Positions 38,118-51,110 of a stretch of DNA of 64,000 nt are shown piece by piece. The notes beneath the pieces were generated by a model. The model saw only the letters and a program-made list of their open reading frames with translations, had not been told where the DNA came from and ran no database searches. The DNA is taken from the NCBI RefSeq assembly GCF_008831285.2, contig NC_045149.1, positions 19,173,035 through 19,237,034 of the forward strand. The letters are read 5' to 3'. Origin of the DNA: Nymphaea colorata (taxonomy: Eukaryota > Streptophyta > Magnoliopsida > Nymphaeales > Nymphaeaceae). Position 1 is the first letter of the stretch. Every line of letters begins with the position of its first letter. Both the position numbers and the translations under genes were made by a program.

Positions 38118-39266
38118 GACACACAGACAGAAGCAGAGGAAGGTAGGCAGGGGAACTTACAGGTGATGGGCTCTGTTACGAAGGATGAGTGGTGGTGAGA
38201 ATGATAACGAGTAAAGAGAAAATGATGGTGCAGAGCCCTGTGAGCCCAGTAGTACACAAACTCCACCGGCCCAGCATGCACAAGAGCAGTGAAGAGCAAG
38301 CCCTTGGTGTTCCACAGAGGCAGGTGCGAGGCTCCTTGAAGAAGCACATGTCCCAGATATATGGCAATGGCGTGCATGATGGCCTGGTCGTCCCTGCACA
38401 GAATCATCAACATGGCCCTTATCAATCTCAAGTTTCTTAACCAACACCAGCATAGTTTTGAGCCCACTCGAAGCACGGCCTGGACCAAGCTGGAGCCGGA
38501 GTTTACCCCGCCTCAGCTCGGCCGGCCCACTTTTCCGGCCACCCCACGGGGTCATGCTGGAATCCATGTATAAGCTCCGATGGCCTTGACCAGGTTGGAG
38601 TTTTCATGGTTCTCTGTGAGTCCACTGTTCACAGATACGGCTTGGTACCAAAACACACAACAAGTTGACAGAGCAATAATGGTGACGTGCCGGAACACAT
38701 AAAAACACAGCGTCATGGAATGTGTGTGTGTGAGAGAGAGAGAGAGATACCAGCGCCTTTCTCGGTCGACTTGCTGAAACTCGAGGCCTCTGCTCTGGAT
38801 TTGGTGCTTGCTTCTTGCATTCTGGAAGCGCGACCAACTTATCCAGAGTTGGTCGTGGACAAGCCTGCTCACTAGCAGGTAGAAAGGGCAGAGGAGAGTG
38901 TAGTCCCTGTCCTCTGGCTCACTGTGGTAGAGAGTGTGGACGGCATGGCCAATGAAGGGCAGCAGCACAGTATACTGGAGATGGACCAAAACCAAAGTAA
39001 AAACACAAAAGAAGATGGACCAAAACCAAAGTAAAAACACAAAAGAGTACTCGTCAACAAATTAAACAGAAAGACCCTGCAGAAACGGAGCCACTAAAAA
39101 GAACCTGACGGTGATGAACATGAAACTGAAACAGAGTATGAAAGGCGACGACATTTTCTACAGCTATGCTGCTCTTTTGAGCGTTATCACAGGGAGCATT
39201 GATCACCTTGTAAGAACCGAGCTTCTCCCATGGCCAGTCGGTAAGGGGACCTGGGTGTGAAGCCAT
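30965..39266 (-). CDS. CER1-like: CER1-like very-long-chain aldehyde decarbonylase / alkane-forming enzyme, copy 2
   Basis: Ten exons from high to low: 39266-39207, 38974-38751, 38393-38161, 35947-35728, 35092-34717, 33424-33317, 33170-32970, 32292-32194, 32087-31914, 31144-30965; 624 aa. Each exon is the same length as in copy 1. Exons 5 and 10 use TAG acceptors instead of CAG. All His motifs are kept (HRALH, HSHHH, HSLHH), as are the C-terminal WAX2-domain blocks. My exon-by-exon comparison gives 54 differences from copy 1 in 624 residues, about 91% identity. Introns 4, 5 and 9 are much longer than in copy 1 (635, 1292 and 769 bases versus 115, 512 and 152). The TATA box and leader are conserved. 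It appears functional; expression differences between copies cannot be judged here. Confidence 0.93.
33425..34716 (-). other. expanded intron 5 of CER1-like copy 2
   Basis: About 780 bases longer than in copy 1. The extra sequence (roughly 33.6-34.4 kb) includes a 109-codon frame on the plus strand, 33648-33977, with no motif I recognise. It is most likely an insertion in unit 2 or a deletion in unit 1. Confidence 0.6.
38071..38117. repeat. (CT)n microsatellite in CER1-like copy 2 intron 3
   Basis: Long CT run with one interruption, close to the exon 3 donor. Copy 1 has only a short CT stretch at 18291-18311. Confidence 0.85.
38979..39046. repeat. 34-bp tandem duplication in CER1-like copy 2 intron 1
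   Basis: Two adjacent copies of AGATGGACCAAAACCAAAGT plus following bases. Copy 1 has a single copy, which explains its intron of 198 bases versus 232. Confidence 0.85.
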
Positions 39267-39309
39267 CTCTGATCTCCTCCTGCTTCTCTCCTGCTGTGCT
39301 CCGCCCTTA

Positions 39310-39315
39310 TTTATA
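39310..39315 (-). promoter_or_regulatory. TATA box of CER1-like copy 2
   Basis: TATAAA on the gene strand, about 45 bases before the ATG, in the same context (CTCTATAAA) as copy 1. The shorter distance results from deletion of leader sequence relative to copy 1. Confidence 0.55.
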
Positions 39316-39624
39316 GAGGAAAAGAGTTCGAGGACCCTTGGAGACTGTACTGTTTGAAAATTTTTTCCACGGCAGAGGGGAAAAAGAAAATTCCACTCGT
39401 TGATTCGTATGGACTTTTACCACTTTGCTGCGTCAGCGCATGCGCGAGTGCTCCCTCTGCTCACACCATATGCATTATGCAGCAAGTGTTCCTTCGCCTG
39501 GTGAAATGGACGGACTGGATCGGATGGGAACTACCAAGGCCACCTAACTTTGCATCCACACCGTCGGTTGCCCTTCGCTGTCTAACTGACTGCGACGCCC
39601 TTACGAGGTCATTCTCCTCCCCGC

Positions 39625-39798
39625 CAGTGGCGGAGCCAAATTTTTGGTGAATGAACGCTCATTAAAGAACTAATTAAACAACCCCTACACCTTTAAAAGG
39701 TTACCACGAGCAAATCTTTTAAAGCATTAAGTTAAGAGGTTTTATGGGGCTTAGGTGGGCAACTGCCCACACCTGCCCTATATGTGGCTCTTTCTCTG
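39625..39798. mobile_element. MITE with CAGTGGCGGAGCCA terminus
   Basis: About 174 bases, beginning CAGTGGCGGAGCCAAATTTT and ending TGTGGCTCTTTCTCTG, a degraded inverted version of the start. It contains GGGCAACTGCCCACACCTGC. This is the uninterrupted counterpart of the element split at 20602-21848. A related fragment (GGGCCACTGCCCACGCC) occurs near 46375. Confidence 0.5.
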
Positions 39799-42700
39799 CT
39801 CACCACCTGTGCTCGACGATCATTGAGGTATGTTGCCATGGTGCTATGACAAGGGTGTGCCTTGTAAGTCATTTGCATGTAATGACACTCAATGGGTGAG
39901 AAGGAGATTAGTTTATACGATTACAACATAGAAGACAAATTTCAGGTAGGTGAGTGAGGTTCGACCCAAGAAAGCATAAGTTTTCACCCAACTCCTAGTT
40001 CCTAAAGGTACAGAGGTAGTTTTAGTGCCTTCAATGCCATCTCAAACACGTTTCAACTTACATATCAATTGTCTCTTGTTTGCAGCACAGAGTGTTGACA
40101 CATTGAGAATTCAAAGCAGAGACTAGACTGGCCGCCTGCCGGTCCCTAAATAGACTCGAAGGCAAATTAAGCATTATCCAAATGGTTTTGCGAGATCTAA
40201 ACGTTCAAAGTTCTTGCCTTTTTCTCCTTAAACCAAGGTTTATAACTGTTTAACCTTTAAAATGATTGATGCCCATGTGTCACTAAAACCAGTAAGTAAC
40301 CAACTGTCTACAAGTCAATGGTTGGAGTTGGTATGTCAAACACTTCAAAGCTAACACTGCAGAACGAAAGGATTCATTCATTCTATGAGATAGGGTCTAT
40401 GAGATAGGCACGTATGGGGAGTACTTTCCTCGTATTTAAGGGTGCGTACACCATAAATGGAGGAGTTAGTTGGGTCTATGGGGCCGAGCAGGCAACTTTA
40501 GCATTGCAAGGGTGAAGCCAGAAAAAATTTCTGGCTCAAGGAATTAGGAATAAATTTTAAGTTTTCAAGTGATATCAACATGTAAATGAACAAAAAACTT
40601 TTGAGGTATCAATATAAAAATAAGCTTTTTTTAATAAGTTCGCATGAATAATTGCCTACACTTTGCCCACACTTTGTTGTATAAGAGATCACGTGATCGA
40701 GTCCTATAAGATTGGCAAACATGGGGAGTACTTTTTCTCGCGCATTAAGAACGGGCACCATAAATGGTGGAGTTGGTTGGGTCCTTTAGAGCAGGGCAGG
40801 GAACGGGAATAGAAGCGCCATGAAATGCATGGCAGCGGCCTGCCCAGAGTCATTAATTGGGTCCCTGACATAGACACATAGGTGGCCAAACTACAAATTA
40901 TGAAGGCAAAAATTTCAACCAGGCGTCGACCGGTCGCCGGAACTACCAAGAAATTACGGACCTTTCGAGACGAAGGGCGAATCTTTGAAACTCAAGTTCA
41001 AGTAAAGCACCGGTAAATGAAACTGTTCTTCATTTCCTGCTTTCTATCTTCTTTCTTAATGAGTGGGCAGGTTGGGGATGGTTTGATTTTATGTCATGAC
41101 AGAAGCGTACTCGCCATTAAATTATGCAAATCCAGGCTGACAGACCTTCCATTTGCCGTAACGCTCGTTTCTTTTTTTAATTATGCAAAGTATTTATTGC
41201 ATGTAGGAAAAATATCGGTCCTTAAATAAACACCATTCCAATACGGCTGTGTCATACGGCATGTGACTCGGTCGCGAGTCCAGATAATCTCAACTAGTAG
41301 AAAGCCAAAGAGTGTCGGTCGGACCAATGACGGAGCTATAAATTTGTAGTTATGGAGCACTGTAAGTTTAACTTTAAGTGGCACTCATATATATAAAAAA
41401 AAAAATTAAAAAATAATAAAGATTATATGTGTAAATAAAGTAAATTTTATAGGCCCAGATGCAACATTGCTCTGCCTCTAATTGGTAGGATACAATGAGA
41501 AGGGTTTTGTTAAATTTCATTTGCCTGCCCGAGTAAGCACAACCTCAAGATCTAGTGTTGCAGCAGAGCATTCGAGCAATTTTTACTTTTTTTCGAAGAA
41601 AAGAACGGGCTCTTGATAATTGATAAAAATCACAAAGACACTATTTTATTATGATGGGAGGAAAAAGTAGTCGAACTACTTATACATCTCTAAATACTAT
41701 GTTTTTAAGATCGAGGGTAGCCAAAGCTGGTTATATATACAACCTCTGTTCATGGTGTTCTGCACCAATATTCATGATGTCAGGTCGTTTGACGACAAAG
41801 GTTTTTACATCTCGTCTTTGCTGGAGTAACAAATGGTTATTTTTCATTCACGGGTACGGTCGTTGTAAAGTTACAAATAGTTATTGGAGTCATTACATGA
41901 AAACATGTTTTTCATTTTAGTTGGAGGATTTCTTTTCTTTTAAAACATGAAGCTTTTTTTTTTTTGGTGTTTTTGGTTTAAGGGTACAGGCTAGCAGACA
42001 AGCTACCGAGAAGTAATATAAATTGAGATGCCCTGTTCACTGCAGGAACATGTTCAAAGTTGTACGTGGTAAAGACAGAACCGGAAGGGCCATGAACTTG
42101 AAAAAAATAACAAAGAAATATTTTTAAAATTAAAAAAAAAAACTTGGGTCCCTCTAAAATTTTTATAGAAAAGACGACCAGCTAGACCCCATTTTCTTCC
42201 ATAAGTTTTCCTAGCTACCCCATTAGGTTAGCTTCTCAGGGGACATTTTCCTTTTCTATTCCAACTTTCAGTATAGACTATGCCCACTGTTTTGCATAGT
42301 CTATTTGAATAAAATCAAGATCCGCGATGCACGGAAGGCTCGTTGGCGAACATAAAACTTAGCCACATCTAGACGATGTTCATCTTCATATTTTTTAAGA
42401 GAAACCCATAGATTTTAAAGAAATGTTGTGGAACAACTTAATGTATGCCTCGAAGGACACAACATAAGTGTGCGTGTAGAAAATGGGTGTTATTTTTTTA
42501 CCATAAAAGATGATCCCGACACTTAAATTAAAAGATATATCATATTCAACTCATGTAGAGGAGGATTGAGGCTTCAAGTCTTCTTTGAGTGATATGATAT
42601 GATGTTAACCTGCTTATCGAACTAACATGTTGAAACATACGATATGTTTGCCAAAGATCTGTAATGAGACCAGATCGAGCGAACAGAAGAGACAATGAAA

Positions 42701-44900
42701 TAGTCGATAGCTTCCTTTCTGTCATCTCATCTCGACTTTTTTGGCCTTTGCAGTCCTCGAAACAATACTGATGAAAAGATGCTGTCTTCACCGTTCGTAC
42801 CACGCACTGTTTCTTGACGACCAAAATCTGTTTCTTTCGTTGTCCGTTCTCCAAGATGAGATGAATTTTTCAAAATACAATTAGGTGAAAAGAATGACCA
42901 TCCAGCGCCGCGGCCATTGGCAGTTCTCTCAACAAACATCACCAACAAATGTTCTTCTTAATAGTTTAAGTTGACGCTTATTTTTTTTTTTAAGCAACGA
43001 GGACAAAGACGAGTAAGCAAGTGTCATCTTTCAAATTTCAGCCAAATACCACCACAAAACAATAGGGCTTGGAAAAATTATTGAGCGAAAATTAGAGTTT
43101 AATTCAGTTTTGTCATTTCACTGATGAATAAGCGCCTTCTGTAAAAAAGTTGCAGTCGCGTACACTGACAGGCTCGAGCTCCCCATGGTGCATCTCAAAT
43201 AAAATATTGTTTAGCGGAGTCGAAGGGAAGAGTCAAAAGATCGTCATCTACGGTCTTCGGACAACCTTCTTTCACGAAAATGGCTATTTACTTCACGTGA
43301 ACAAAGTCAGGACTCAGGAGAGAGGACAGTAGCATGCGTGTTTCTTCCGTTTTCTTCTTTGCTTTCTCTCCCGTCACTTCGGCGCTTCATAAAAGCTGAA
43401 CAGTGAACAGTTGCGTTCCAAAGATTGCAGTGGAAAGTTGAGGGTCGGAAAGAAAGAACTCAACCAAATAAGACAATTTCTTTCCCAAATAAGTTTACAG
43501 GAAGATGTCATCGAGCTGTTAGATTGAACTTTCAAGGGCGTTAGATAGGTCGAGTTTTTTAATACTTTTCTTTCTTCTATGTAAGAATCTCAGCTAGAAT
43601 CTTTCTCCACATTTATCATCCCTTTAAATGGGCCTGAATCTTCAAAGGTTACTCGTCCAAAGAAACAATAAAAAAGAAGAGAGATTGTGGGGAGAACCAC
43701 GATGGAGAGTGCCCATCGTTTTATCGACTACCCATCGTTTTTTTTTTTCCTTTGAGTTGCTGCTCCTTTCTCGCCAACCACGCAAACACATCATCGATGG
43801 ATTGAATCCTTCGACCAATTTGTAGATCTTCTGGTGGGCTAGATGCCGTGCGGTCAGAGCTAGTTCCTGAATGACCGCTGCTACTTGTTATTAGAATAGT
43901 GAGAGAGAAGATTAGATATTCTATCAACTTGCCTGTCCTGGAACCATTTACAGAACAATGAATTGATGATCACAATTATAATCATAAAAGATTGAAGCCA
44001 CGACGTGCGAACTACCACAACACGTGACCGAACAGATTAACTTATTGGTATGTAGGGTGAAAAATATCTCCCTCAAGCCTCAACTCTCTGCTCTGCGAGC
44101 AAAAATACGAATTGCTGTTACAGCAAGCTGAAATACTGAACATAGATTTACTATAGCAACTGACGAACTGCTTCCGCAGGGCGCAAATACCCAAAAGCAG
44201 AGTCATTTTTAGTAGAAGATAGTTTGGAGATTGAATGCATGTTTCATTAATTTAAGGTGAACACGAGGCTCGATCTTGTTGTGTTTGATTTTTTTTTTTT
44301 TTTTTTTAATGTCTGATTCTGCAGTGCCCCAAGACGATTGAAGGCCTGCCTACTTATCACTGTTGTTCTTTATGGAGAATTAATATCAAAGGTGGTTAGT
44401 GGTTACAGTAGCGGCGCACATCTACCAATAAAACCAGGATATTGTGAAAGTATAGCTGTTTATCGAATGCTATGGAGCACATCAATGAAAGAATACTTTT
44501 CTTCTTATTGTGATGACATCTCCTGTTAATATTTCAGAAGAATTGACTATAATGTCGACAACTGTTTCCCTTTTAGAAAATTAAATGTACATTTCGTTGT
44601 CTTGAATCAGTGTAATACAAGTCAAAATGTGAATGATAATTTTTTTCTCACGGACCTGTTTGCTTTGGCGCACTGTTTATTACGTGTTTCTGTTGGGCTT
44701 TGTTTGTGGCTCTAGACTTGTCATTATCAACTTGTACATTAAGTATTGATATAAGAAATAGACCTTTAATCAGGTTCACTCTAATCGGCATTTATGATGA
44801 TATAGATAATTTTCTTTCGTATGGATGTTGGATATGGATTTTGCTTCGTACCAAAAACTGATACTAGTTTGAGACGATTTAACGAGGACACAAACTGATA
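39799..44900. other. spacer in unit 2, repeat-derived
   Basis: Unit-1-like landmarks occur at about 41.48-41.58, 43.0-43.07, 43.18-43.31, 43.95-44.13 and 44.69-44.85 kb. Between them is unit-2-specific sequence, notably about 39.89-41.46 kb. Poly-T runs lie near 41960 and 44290. No supported coding exon. Confidence 0.5.
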
Positions 44901-45610
44901 CAAGATGGATTTAGATATGCTTTCCGAACGCGAATTTTGATTTTCTTTTCGATGATTCAGCAAGGATAGATTTGTGTTTTGCAATGAAGTGTCTTATATC
45001 AAATCTAAAGCTTATAGTCTGTAACTCCCCATAAACTTTGTTAGTTCGTTTTAAATCCTAATTTTTTTTTTGGGTATTTGTTTAAGATGCTTTCATTCTA
45101 TGAATATTTTTAAAAAATAGCAACAGTGATTTTAAAAATAAGTGAAAGTTTTATAAAAGTTAAATCAAATTATTTAAAAACTTAAAAACACATAAGAAAA
45201 CGGTTAGGAGATAAATTGAACTATAGTTTCAAAATTTTAGCAATAACCAAAATATAATTTTTTAAAATTTTTTATGAAAATCAAACAACAATTTGGTAAA
45301 ATTGCATAGATTTAAAAAAAAATTGAGGTGGGACCATGTTTCCGATCAGCCTCACTGGCTCCGTCCCTCAGAAGTCAATTGTGATGGTAGCGAAACTCGG
45401 GGATGCAACTGCACCTCCGAGAAGTCAATTGTGATGGTAACCAAACTCGCCATGCCCCCACTCGCAGCCCCATGGTGTTTATTGTTCGCCGTCGCCAGCG
45501 TTGCCCCGAGGCCCCAACAATTTAACAAACCTGCCTATATTATTTCTCCATAAGAAGTCCAGCCCGCGATGAACTGGATGACATTCTCTCAGAACAGAAA
45601 GTAAAATCTG

Positions 45611-45686
<76 letters not shown>

Positions 45687-47100
45687 ATTTGAACCTAAGA
45701 ACAAGGAGAGGAGGGTCCTTTTTTTTTGAACTTTGATCCTCATATCGAAATTTTTAAACACATAAAACCATTAAAATTTCATGGTAAGGCCGTGAGACTC
45801 TTCCTGGGATCACTTCTGTTTGAACTTAAAATGATTATAGTTAATATTTTCGAAACTTTGGTGAGATTGTGGGGTGGCTTAAAATTTTGTTATAAAACGC
45901 AAGCAAACCTCTTCTAAAAACCGGATCCTTCATTTTCAAACCCCGTTTTCTTTTTAAGATCTTCCTTCTTGCTAGGGTTTTAAGTGCTTTGGGTCCAAGA
46001 AAATGCAGCTAGCCACCGGCGGCACGATGCTAGCCGAAGCTTCAGGCGGCTTTCTCTTCTGCGTTGTTGTTCACTTTCTTTTGTATCTAACTTTTCAGGT
46101 GGCGGTACTAGGAAGGACCCACTAAAGCAGGCAAACCGACTTGGTGATTATAGTCAAAGGAAGAAGGTTGTAGTTGCAACCCACAAAGAAAACTAAGCAG
46201 AACTGAAGAGAACGGGAAACCAAAACAGGTGATCAGAAGGGAAGCTTGTAAAGTGTGTCTTCGTCTTCTCCTTCTGTTAATCTTCGCCTATTGTTTGTAT
46301 ATCTTATTTTGATTTCGAACAGACATAGTTTCATAGTTTCGGCACTCCGGAGCTACCTACTTGTTGGCTGGGTGGGCCACTGCCCACGCCAGCCCATCAA
46401 AAATCCCATTATAATGTCTCAAGTACATCACATTCCTATAACTCTAAAATGACATGCAATGGCCACACCAAATTTGCGTTACCAACCGCTTAAAAAAATC
46501 CTAGTTCCACCACTGCGCTCGGGGACCAAACAAGGCAGTTGCGCGCATGATAGGTTTTTCCTCTCTTATGGTTTAAATATTTGCACTTAAAAGGATCCTA
46601 GCATGCATCGCATAATTCAGTCCAGCAATTCAACACATATAGATATACCATTTGCATGTACACTAAACTTAATTAACCCTATGTGCATACTGCAATCACA
46701 TGAATCGTAAGCATAACATTAGCAATCAAACAAGAAAATCGTTTCAACTAATTCCTAAAAAATGGAAGGGTCAGAGTAACCCACGTTACTTCAGCCTTGC
46801 TTCCTCCCTTTAGCAAAGGGGGCGAGTGCTCATGTTGGTGATCAGCTAGCTATCTGCCAGCCATTGAGCGGAGCCATCATGCTACACTCACTGAGGGGCT
46901 CATACATCCATAATTGACTGCCCAAGGGACCATTAGTCCCGCAAAGCAGTCAGCGAGCTACATGGTGACTGGTGTAAGCTGTTTCTTAATATTTCTTTAT
47001 TTTAAACACATATCTTTACACATTTATTCCTTTATTTATATATATATATATCACATCAAATAAGAGTATTTTTAAACGAATGCCTCTCCAGCTAATTTTT
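44900..47100. other. repeat-rich spacer
   Basis: Contains a direct repeat of GAAGTCAATTGTGATGGTA (45371 and 45421), an adjoining TA/GA microsatellite, and a MITE-like fragment near 46375. A short exon-like stretch at 46099-46196 follows a TTTCAG acceptor and encodes 32 residues ending KKVVVATHKEN then stop. I do not recognise it. Confidence 0.4.
45616..45681. repeat. compound (TA)n(GA)n microsatellite
   Basis: About 15 TA units run directly into about 18 GA units. Confidence 0.9.
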
Positions 47101-47156
47101 TTTTTTGGCTCCACCTCTCCTCCAAATGTAATAATTTGTGGAAGGCCTCCCCACTT

Positions 47157-48600
47157 TCATAGTCGGGGCCGCCCATGTTCTTGTGTTTGTCTGTCTACTG
47201 TTTGTGTACCCTTTGAACACAATGTGATGGCCGGGGACAGGCCGCTATAATGACATTCAATTATGGTCCCATCCTTAAGAGAGAGACGTGAAAATACACG
47301 GACCTTACCACAACCACATGTGGTGAGAGCTGTCCCGCTCCAACCAAGAGCTTTCCAGTTAGCGTCGGCATAGGCCGCGGATGGCCTCATGACACTCTTT
47401 GCAATGGCAAAACTTGGACGCCGAATGCAATGTTTTCTTGTTCACGACGGGCCCGGCCCGTTTGGTGGGAATGGAAAACATTTCCACAATAACTTTTCCA
47501 AAGCAAAGTTTGGTAGATGTGGGTGTGCGAAAAGGGTTCTTGTTTTTCTGTTCTTATGATTACTGTGCATTCGTCAGTAAATGTAGGGCCTGTACTGACC
47601 TGTATTTGGCCCACGACATTAAAACCCGTTTGGTGGGAATGGAAAACATTTCCCGAATAACTTTTCCAAAACAAAGTTTGGTAGATGTGGGTGTGCGAAA
47701 AGGATTCTTGTTTTTCTGTTCTTATGATTACTATGCATTCGTCAGTAAATGTAGGGCCTGTACTGACGTGTATTTGGCCCACGACATCAAAAGTCCCTTC
47801 TTCTTTTTGGCACTTCTGGTTCTGGCCTTTTGTGTGTTTTCCACCTAGGCGTCAGTAAAGGTCATTGCTCCAGTGACGTCCTTGCTAGAACGTTACAAAG
47901 CCTATTTTCAGTGACTTAAGAAACGCCAATAGAGTGCAGAGAACTTGAGTGACGTCTTCTCGACCTACAACGTAATAAATACCCTTCAAGCATGCAAAAG
48001 TTTAAAATTTTGTATCTTTGAATTGCATAACAAAGATAATATTCACGAAACTCATAAAAGTCCTCTAAAGGGTCATTTGACTAATGGAACGGTACCTTCA
48101 AAAATAAGGACAAATTGATGAAACACTAGAACTTGTCTCAAAATTAAGTTGGAGTACATTCAATGAGCACCAAGTTAGTGCAGTTTGGTCCATAGAGTTA
48201 AGTTGGTGCAGCTTGGTCACAGCCTGCCAAACAAGCTCAAACATAAGTAGTGATCAGCAAGGACCTAGGCTTAAGCTGGCAGCCTTCCTAATCAAGTCCC
48301 AGTAGTCTAAATTAAGCAGGTTTGAATCGAACTAGCAAACTAATCCAATAATAACATGCTTCAAAAACTTGGCAAAATGTGAAAGTGATTTCTTTTTATT
48401 TTAAATGTGTCTAACATTGGATGTTGTAAAATGGCTAAAAACTGAAATAAAAAAGAGTGTCGTAATGGTAATGGCTTAATTTAAGCGGACAGTTTATAGT
48501 GCTTACATAGTTATAAATTTTATACTTTTAACCATCCAGCAACTATCCACTAGAATTCTCCTATTTCTTTGGCCACAAAACATTTAAGTTACTTTTTCTA
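47157..48600. other. spacer with a recent local duplication
   Basis: Holds the 168-base tandem duplication listed separately. A minus-strand frame at 47157-47390 (77 codons) has no recognised family. Sequence near 47940-48100 resembles 26640-26800. Confidence 0.4.
47457..47792. repeat. 168-bp tandem duplication
   Basis: Copy 1 is 47457-47624 and copy 2 is 47625-47792, both beginning CCCGTTTGGTGGGAATGG and containing GTCAGTAAATGTAGGGCCTG. Only a handful of substitutions separate them, so the event is recent. Because 168 is a multiple of three, it leaves a long open frame on the plus strand and a matching one on the minus strand. Neither looks like a gene. Confidence 0.9.
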
Positions 48601-50376
48601 AATTCCCCTTTATTTTTTCCTTCAATGATGGACCAAGGGAAGCTGTCGTTCCTTTTCTTGGGTTGGTTCTTGGTACCATGGTTTTCGAAAAGTAGACAAT
48701 AATGCATGGTTGGCAAAACTGGCCTGGTTGATTTTGGAATCGCCTGAGTTTACTCATATCCCTATAAGACCTGTCCACATGAGTCAAGGTTGGCCCGGCT
48801 CGCCCCCGACTTTGGCTTGCCCTTAACTCTGCTCGACTCGCTCCAACACGACCCGACTCGGTGGAATCAAGTCGATAAGTCAACTCACTGAGTCGACCAG
48901 TCAACTCGCTGGCCTAATGACCTAGTCATCTGCTGATCTAAGTTGGGGTCACCGGGAGTTGATACTGAAAATTACCATTCCGGCAGTGGCAGGTCAAATT
49001 GATTGGTTAAAACACATAGAACGGCCAGAAGACTCTTGTTTGGTGAAAACAGACGATGAGAAAACGGTAAATCAGAGGAATTGGTTGGATGGCAGTGGAC
49101 CGATAGTCTTTTTCAAAAGAATCCGTCCCCCAAAACAGGCTAATTTTCTGCGTCATCCAACTGCTCCTTGGCTATTCAAAATCCGAAGCCTGAAGCCATG
49201 AGCCATCGCCGTCGCCACTGGTCGTAGAACAGCGGAACCAGACAGAGAGTCACCTGACGGCAAGTTCCACATAAGAAATCGGGACTCTGCCCAGCACCTG
49301 AGCCATTACTGATGCGACACTTTGTTGCTCCTGATACGGCTACCCGACATGCATTCAATATGCAATTCTAAGAGAGAGCAGTTGGTAGATGGCGGCTCGG
49401 GAAAGCACATTAAACCTGAGCTTTCATGGCGGTGGATGGCGAAGTTTCAGAAGCTCCACGGAAGTAGTTGAAGAAATCGTTGCATCTTAGCAAATCACCC
49501 GCCTCTATTTCTGTTGGCCCAAGTTCGCTCAGAATTGGAATCTAGCTCCCTGTAGGCCGTTTGAATACACGGTTCTTTACTGTAGAGCTGCAACTTTAGT
49601 TGAAATTCGAGAGGAAATTTCAGCTGACGACCAACAAAGAACTTCAGTGCTGGGTTTTTTTGTGTACAGCAATAAAGTTCCCCCTAAATAAATGGAGCTT
49701 TAATGCTGTGGTAGTTTTTCTTTTTTTTTTTTGCTTTTTAGGTTCTCAATTCCCGAAACAAAAATTCCATGAAATCAAATCAAGAGAGTAAATAGAGTGG
49801 GAAACAAAATTTCCAAAGAAAAAGTACAGGAAGTCTTAAGCCCAAAAATTTAATTCCATGTATTTAAATGAACCCCCAAGGTTGTTCGCTAGGGATGTTA
49901 ATATATTCAGTCTGAATTAGATATCCCATCACATCAATAAAAAAAATCGTATATGAAAAAAAAATATCTAATTAAAAAATCAGATCAGACTCGGATTTAA
50001 GAAATGGCATCCCATCTAAATATCCAATGGGATTCGGATCAAATTTATTCTTAGACAACGATCCTATATCTAATGTTCTTAGATTCTCAAAATTGTCAAA
50101 ATTTGGTTCCCAATTTTGAATTAGATTTAGATATAAATATAAAAATCGGATTTAGCTTGTGAAATCGGTTCTAGATTCAAATTCAGATATGACTTTTGTT
50201 TATTCTTACTCAAATCTGAAATCCGAATATGTGAATATCTGAAAAAATAGATATGGTTGAGCGTATATCTGATTCAAAATCAGTTTACATCTCTATTGTT
50301 GGCGGGCCGACATTGAGACTTAGGAGGTGACTGAATTTGGGCCATTCCCATTCCTTTCGACTTCTATTTTGCTAAT
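48600..50376. other. spacer with CGACTC-rich repeat
   Basis: Around 48780-48910 the sequence is rich in CGACTCG and GTCAACTCG words, a pattern common in unclassified plant repeats. The remainder is AT-rich, with no recognised coding exon. Confidence 0.45.
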
Positions 50377-51110
50377 TTATATATGTAGCACTGCTTGACA
50401 ATCTATTTTTGAAACATTGAACCCGTCCTTTCTCCCACCCATCAAATTTTCTTTTGGTTCACATTCATCTTTAACTAGTATCTCATGACAATTGATATCT
50501 TCATGGGAGTTGACACAATGGATGATGCGATCAATCTCCATTTTGAATACACCGGGCGTCAATTTCCTGTATTGTAAAATAAGATACCGATATGCAAGTT
50601 GAAATATAGTAGAGCATCACTCATATAGATAAAAAGTAGGTCTGGTACTCTAAGAGATGGAAAAAAGGTAAGACTTCAGACAGTAAGAAGAAATACTCTT
50701 TCTTCTTATTGAACTTAAGTCAATTGACAAATCTATACTTTACTCTACTGTTCATAATTGCACTTTTTTTGCTTCATGCGAATTTAAATTTTATTGGATG
50801 AAAAAATCATGACAAACAAAGTAATGTAACCAAGTAGATATGGTATTGGGTTCCAAATGCTCAGGATCTCTTCAAAGACTAAAAAACATTGCCTCAAGAT
50901 TATACATATGGGAAGATGTATAAGAAATAAGACATAAGCGTGCCAACAAAAGATGAATTTCATAGACAAGAAGATAAGAAGCCTACTTGTCAGGATGGTT
51001 CACATAGAGCTTGTTGACATAATTTGGTTTGGGATCATAAACATAAAACTCTGCAGGAAAATGGTCGGAAATCCGTATTTGATTTGTCGAGATGCATACT
51101 TTTTGCAATA
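50377..51110 (-). CDS. unrecognised spliced reading frame, 3' part
   Basis: The last exon is 50566-50377, after an ACAG acceptor, and ends at TAA. The preceding exon ends at 50987 with donor GTAGGC and is open back to about 51110. Joining them completes a Lys codon and keeps one frame through HFPAEFYVYDPKPNYVNKLY, then HPDKKLTPGVFKMEIDRII, to a Cys- and Lys-rich end. The composition is protein-like and the splice is coherent, but I cannot assign a family. Other exon-like pieces on the same strand lie near 51.45 and 51.70 kb (for example WIKAEGRNHENLSKYE) but could not be joined in frame, so this may be a decayed gene. Part of the region upstream has a diverged match near 27.1-27.2 kb. Confidence 0.33.

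Noticed and set aside
47399-47848. 149-codon frame with an internal 56-residue repeat
   Set aside because: It is produced by the 168-base tandem duplication, is open on both strands and has no recognised family.
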